NCBI GenBank assembly: GCA_013180625.2
Contig: SNVD02013077.1
Span: 186,001-250,000 of the forward strand
DNA: 64,000 bases
Direction: 5' to 3'
From: Boswellia sacra
Lineage: Eukaryota > Streptophyta > Magnoliopsida > Sapindales > Burseraceae
Part shown: piece by piece, positions 62,511 to 64,000 of the stretch
How the letters are laid out: each line of letters opens with the position of its first letter
Numbering within the stretch: position 1 is the stretch's first letter
The notes under the pieces: model-generated
What the model saw: only the letters and a program-made list of their open reading frames with translations
Database searches by the model: none
What the model was told of the DNA's origin: nothing
Program-made: the position numbers and the translations under genes

Positions 62511-64000
62511 CCACGAGAAAGAAAAAGTGAGCTTGAGAGTCACTTTTACTGCAGGAGCAGTCATGGCTTCAGAGAATTATATACAGCCCACAATTCCTCG
62601 TTTTGATGGTTACTATAATCATTGGAGTATGTTGATGGCGAACTTCTTTAGGTCTAAGGAGTATTGACAAGTTGTGGCTACTAGAATTGTTGAACTAACA
62701 ACTGGAGTTACTCTAACGGATACGCAAAAACAGAGCTGAGGGGCAGAGGTTGAAGGATATCAAGGCAAAAAACTTTTTATTCCAAGCTATTGATCACTCT
62801 ATTTTGGAAAAAATCCTTATCAAGGATACTTTTAAGCAAATTTGGGACTCCATGAAGAATAAGTTCCAAGGGACAGCCAGGACGAAGAGGGTACATCTCC
62901 AAGCGCTTCGTTCTGAGTTTGAAGCTCTAAGAATGAAGACAGATGAATCGATTACAGATTACATCTTAAACACGATGACAATCGCAAATAAGCAACGCAT
63001 AAATTGAGAAAGACTTGATGATGTTACCATTATTGAGAAGATTCTTCGTTCTCTCGCATCCAAATTCAATTATATTGTTTGTTTGATTGAAGAATCAAAA
63101 GATATTGACACTTTGTCAATAGATGAGTTGCAGAGCTCATTGTTGGTACATGAGCAGAAAATTGTTCAACAAAACAAGAAAGAACAAGCAATGCAAGCAG
63201 CCACAAATTCTAAAAGAGTTGGACGTAGTAATAAGAGTTGAAAAGACAAGAATGAGCGCCAAAAATCAGAAGAGAACGTCGCTGATTCCCAAAGTGATGG
63301 GAGAGTTCGTGATGGTCAGAATTCGTCTAGACAAAAATCAACGTCTAGAGACAAGTCAAAAGTTGAATGTTACCACCGTCATAGTATGGTCACATTAGTA
63401 CTAAATGTCATACAAATTTGAATAAAAATCGTAGTAAGAAGTCCAACTTGACAGAAAAGAAAGAAGAAAACAAATTTCTTCTTATGATATGTCAAACTAA
63501 AGAAGAGTCTTAAAGAAATTTATGACATTTAGATACTGATTGTAGTAATCATATGTGTGGTGACAGAAATCTGTTTAGTTATTTAGATGAATCCTTCAAA
63601 AATTCTTTTAAGTTTGGTGATGACTCAACAATTTCGGTATGAGAAAAGGAAGGATTTCCATTCAAGCCAAGGGAAATTCTCATTCAATCTCTAATGTTTT
63701 GTATGTTCCAAAGTTGAAAACTAATCTGCTTAGTGTTGGACAGCTTTAAGAAAGGGTTGTGAGATTTCTATCAAGAATAGAGTATGTCGTGTTCAAGATA
63801 ACAGAATGGGTTTCATAGCCTAAGTGAAAATGACAGCAAACCAGATGTTTTCGCTGTACCTCCATCACATCAATCACCCATGTCTTACTACAAAGTCAAA
63901 AGAAACAGCATGGTTCTAGCACTACCGCTATGATATTCTCAATTTTGGTGGGTTACAACACTTGCAACAGAAAATATGGTGGTAGGACTTCCAAAATTCG

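Larger units (their letters stand above)
61678..64000 (+). mobile_element. Degenerate Ty1/Copia retrotransposon, 5' part, truncated by window edge
   Basis: It starts with a putative LTR (61678-62035), then the primer-binding site TGGTATCAGAGC (62049-62060) complementary to initiator tRNA-Met, and a Copia gag beginning MASENYIQPTIPRFDGYYNH (62563). The gag continues through FKQIWDSMKNKFQGTA and ALRSEFEALRMKTDESITDY (62830-62975). A decayed zinc knuckle lies near 63370 and the protease region near 63530 (the usual DTG reads DTD, then CSNHMC). Many stops and frameshifts interrupt it, so it is not functional. It lies within an intron of the TauE/SafE gene, antisense to it. Confidence 0.82.

Overview
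The window is nuclear DNA of a flowering plant, most likely a eudicot. The evidence is split genes with GT-AG introns, a two-exon-rich set of plant housekeeping genes, a plastid-targeted aminotransferase, a three-repeat plant MYB3R factor, and nested plant-type LTR retrotransposons. The species cannot be fixed from the sequence alone. All exon coordinates below were read by eye from splice sites and reading-frame continuity; every full gene model closes to a whole number of codons.

Left block (1-29,300) is gene-dense. In order: an eIF3 subunit L gene (+), a short-loop tetraspanin gene (+), two aspartate aminotransferase genes with identical exon phases (+, +), and a MYB3R cell-cycle transcription factor (-). 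The second aminotransferase has a plastid-type leader. The first lacks it and has changed several active-site residues, so the pair looks like a tandem duplication followed by divergence. The 4.1 kb between the two copies holds repeats and a non-autonomous inverted-repeat element.

Middle block (29,300-50,900) is a transposon island. Remains of a minus-strand transposon-type gene (DUF1985-like N-terminal part, Ulp1/C48 protease C-terminal part) are split by a complete 12.1 kb Ty3/gypsy element of the Athila type. That element has 1.41 kb LTRs, a CGTAC target duplication, a tRNA-Asp-type primer site, a leader of tandem hairpin repeats, and gag-pol in one frame interrupted by four stops. Downstream of pol, where Athila elements usually carry an env-like frame, it carries two sense-oriented extra frames: a basic Cys4 protein of unknown origin and an intronless copy of a plant cytokinin-activating LOG gene. 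This captured cassette is the most unusual thing in the window.

Right block (50,900-64,000) has a La RNA-binding protein gene (-), a CCDC25-like NFACT-R protein gene (-) with a LINE fragment in its last intron, and the 3' part of a TauE/SafE transporter gene (-). The upstream intron of the transporter gene is invaded by a decayed Copia element that runs off the window. In Arabidopsis the MYB3R1 and La1 genes are neighbours (from memory, At4g32730 and At4g32720), so the transposon island probably grew between two anciently adjacent genes.
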